From positions 1 through 21,339 of the forward strand of contig JBFISM010000055.1 in the NCBI GenBank assembly GCA_041608535.1: a DNA stretch of 21,339 nucleotides, given 5' to 3'. A model generated the notes under the pieces. It saw only the letters and a program-made list of their open reading frames with translations. It made no database searches and was not told where the DNA came from. The number at the start of each line of letters is the position of its first letter. Within the stretch, counting starts at the first letter, position 1. The translations under genes and the position numbers were made by a program. Origin of the DNA: JBFISM01 sp041608535 (lineage in GTDB: Bacteria; Actinomycetota; Acidimicrobiia; Spongiisociales; UBA5794). This document shows, piece after piece, positions 19,659-21,339 of this stretch.

Positions 19659-21339
19659 TCAGTCGTTGTCGACGATGGTGACGACCCCGGTCCCATCGAC
19701 GAGGGTCGCACCGTCCACTCCCGTGACCTCGACGAGGAACGTCTCGAGGTCTTCTGGGACCGTGTCACCCACGATGAGCACCGGACGCACCGCGCTGCTG
19801 GCACCTGCCGGGATGCGGACCGTGCCGCTGCGGCCGCGGTAGTCGGCGGGGCTGGTGGCTGTGTCATCGACCAAGGCGTACTCGAAGGTGACCATCTCGG
19901 TCGCCGGTGCGGACAGCTCGAACGTTACGTTCGCTTTCTGTCCTCCGAAGTCGCCCTCCACCACTTCGAGGTCGAGCACCGACAGCTCGATCTCTGCCGG
20001 AGGCGGAGCATCCTCGTCGTCGTTCAAGAGGGTGATCAGGCCGGCATCGCCAACTTCGGCGCCGCTGGCCCAGAGCACCTCGACGGTGAACCACTCATCG
20101 TCCTCGAAGAGCGTGTCTCCGTAGACGATGAGGCGCTGTCTCAGCTCGGTCTGGCCGGGTCTGAAGGTTCGTTCGCCGGACTTGGCCGCATAGTCCTCCC
20201 CCGCCATGGCGGTTCCGTCTGCCGTAGACCAGCCAAACGCGACCGGGTAGTCGACCGGCTCGCTGAGCCGGAAGGTCACCGTCAGCCGAACGTTGCCGTT
20301 GCCCTCGTCCATGACCACGCTGTCGACGGACACGACGGGCAATTCGGGGACCGGAACCTCCCAGGTCTCCGCCGTCCAGTCGCCGTCCTCGTCTTGCGTG
20401 CCGAGGACACCGGTGGTCTCTGGGACGATGTCGTGTGCATCCTGGTCCTCCCACTCCACCGAGAAATCGGCGAGCCAGAAGCCCGTGTCGTCGGCCTCGA
20501 CGATGCGATACGGGCCGCCGTCGATCTCGACGTAGACCTCGGCGAATGGGTCGCTGGAGCCGGAGACCGTGTCGTTGGCCACGTCGGCGTTGCCGAACCG
20601 AACGTCGGCCACCCAGTGATCCTTCATGGTCGTGCCGTCGGTCACGACGACATAGTGGCCGGCCTCGACGTCGAACCCGCCGTCGCCACCCACGGTGAAG
20701 AATCCGTCACCGTCGGCCGTGGTCTCGTACGTGTGGAGTACAGCGGCTGGATCGGTGTCGTCGTCGATGGTCACGGTCACCGGAGCGTTCGGCTCCCAAC
20801 CCCAACCGCGGATGTCGTTGCCGTCCCAGAAGACCACGAACCCGGGCAGGGCCGGCTCTTCGAGGTGGAATCCGCGGTGGGTGGAGTCGCCGTCGTCGTC
20901 GAAGATCTGGGCGGCTCCTCCGCTGCCGATGGCGATGTCAAAGATGTCCTGCTCGTGCGGTTCGGGTCCGGGGACCGAGAAGTCGGCGAACCAGTCGCCG
21001 TTGCCGTCGACTTCGACGACGCGTTGGGCACCGCCTTCTTCGTTCCCGACGTCGACGTTGACGTATGCCCCGATGGGGCCGGTCCCCGAGATCGTGTCGT
21101 TGTCGACGTCGATGTCGGTGATTTCGAGATCGTGGACCACGAGCGTCTTGGTGATGTCGACCCCGTCATCGATGGTGACCACATGACCGGGCATGAGCTC
21201 GAAGGCACCTTCGAGGTTGAAGTCCCATTCCACGGCCCAGTCTTCGGGTCCGAACCGGTAGCCGGTCGTCGAGGTGGTATACAAGAACCCGTTGCTGAGG
21301 TCCATGTCGTCATCGACATGCAACGTGATGGTGCGGTCC
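19659..21339 (-). CDS. Large Calx-beta repeat protein, N-terminus outside window
   Basis: About 559 C-terminal residues of an acidic, presumably exported protein; the frame is open at the right edge. The last two domains (about 100 residues each) are Calx-beta motifs, Ca2+-binding beta sandwiches: each starts VSVDSVVMDEG or LSVLDLEVVEG, has DGTAMAGEDYAAKSG or DTATSPADYRGRSG, then a GDTLFEDDEWF or GDTVPEDLETF acidic loop, and ends LLNDDE or IVDND. Upstream are two related beta-rich units with DNDTISGTG.. and ANDTVSGSS.., each followed by a DWFADFSV or FWLADFSV strand and D-rich loops, probably Ig-like. The protein ends in VDND, with no sorting signal, membrane span or secretion tail visible. 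A surface or matrix role is inferred. A TTG at 21323 is not a real start. Confidence 0.85.
   Translation of the reverse strand, partial: DRTITLHVDDDMDLSNGFLYTTSTTGYRFGPEDWAVEWDFNLEGAFELMPGHVVTIDDGVDITKTLVVHDLEITDIDVDNDTISGTGPIGAYVNVDVGNEEGGAQRVVEVDGNGDWFADFSVPGPEPHEQDIFDIAIGSGGAAQIFDDDGDSTHRGFHLEEPALPGFVVFWDGNDIRGWGWEPNAPVTVTIDDDTDPAAVLHTYETTADGDGFFTVGGDGGFDVEAGHYVVVTDGTTMKDHWVADVRFGNADVANDTVSGSSDPFAEVYVEIDGGPYRIVEADDTGFWLADFSVEWEDQDAHDIVPETTGVLGTQDEDGDWTAETWEVPVPELPVVSVDSVVMDEGNGNVRLTVTFRLSEPVDYPVAFGWSTADGTAMAGEDYAAKSGERTFRPGQTELRQRLIVYGDTLFEDDEWFTVEVLWASGAEVGDAGLITLLNDDEDAPPPAEIELSVLDLEVVEGDFGGQKANVTFELSAPATEMVTFEYALVDDTATSPADYRGRSGTVRIPAGASSAVRPVLIVGDTVPEDLETFLVEVTGVDGATLVDGTGVVTIVDND

Overview
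The window looks like a chromosomal segment of a high-GC actinobacterium. The markers are a WhiB iron-sulfur regulator, a DUF3107 protein, a mycothiol-type maleylpyruvate isomerase-family protein, a bacterial Ku with an ATP-dependent ligase, GTG/TTG starts, and several genes whose -10 box sits so close to the start codon that they should be leaderless. A deep lineage such as Acidimicrobiia is plausible, but I cannot prove it from sequence alone. I see no insertion sequence, phage module, CRISPR array or rRNA.

Layout. 1-2993: the 3' part of an aconitase gene, then a maleylpyruvate isomerase-family gene and a small P-loop kinase-like gene that overlap by 4 bp. 2998-3717 (-): ispD. 3765-6008: a large multi-pass membrane protein with an alpha/beta-hydrolase signature. 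6048-6767 (-) and 6863-7960: a divergent pair, a SufR-like regulator and the Fe-S carrier ATPase Mrp, sharing a short palindrome-rich promoter; a DUF3107 gene is coupled to mrp. 8261-8533 (-): a WhiB1-like gene with an elaborate leader. 8759-10180: a YqeY-like gene and a stand-alone DNA ligase. 10221-10763 (-) and 10908-11483: a PAP2 phosphatase and a hemerythrin-domain protein that diverge from two matching GTTT-N16-GGGTAC stress-sigma promoters. 11492-12069: a lysine-rich protein read only through an apparent -1 frameshift. 12085-12870 (-): Ku. 13006-13767: a CPBP-family membrane protein. 13792-15111 (-): a PBP4-type D-Ala-D-Ala carboxypeptidase. 15183-15924: a broken secreted-protein gene. 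15925-16406: a non-coding interval full of perfect hairpins, ending at a tRNA-Arg(CCG) gene (-). 16522-19576: argS and lysA. 19659 to the right edge (-): the C-terminal part of a large Calx-beta repeat protein.

How it works together. Three themes recur. (1) Iron-sulfur and redox biology: aconitase, SufR-like regulator, Mrp, WhiB and hemerythrin protein. (2) A dispersed non-homologous end-joining set: the LigD-type ligase domain and Ku flank the stress-promoter gene pair. (3) Core metabolism and translation: IspD, ArgS beside a tRNA-Arg gene, LysA, PBP4. The least explained parts are the hairpin-rich interval at 15925-16406, the whiB leader at 8534-8680, the two frameshifted reading frames, and the membrane hydrolase. 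I did not find a clear new defence or mobile system.
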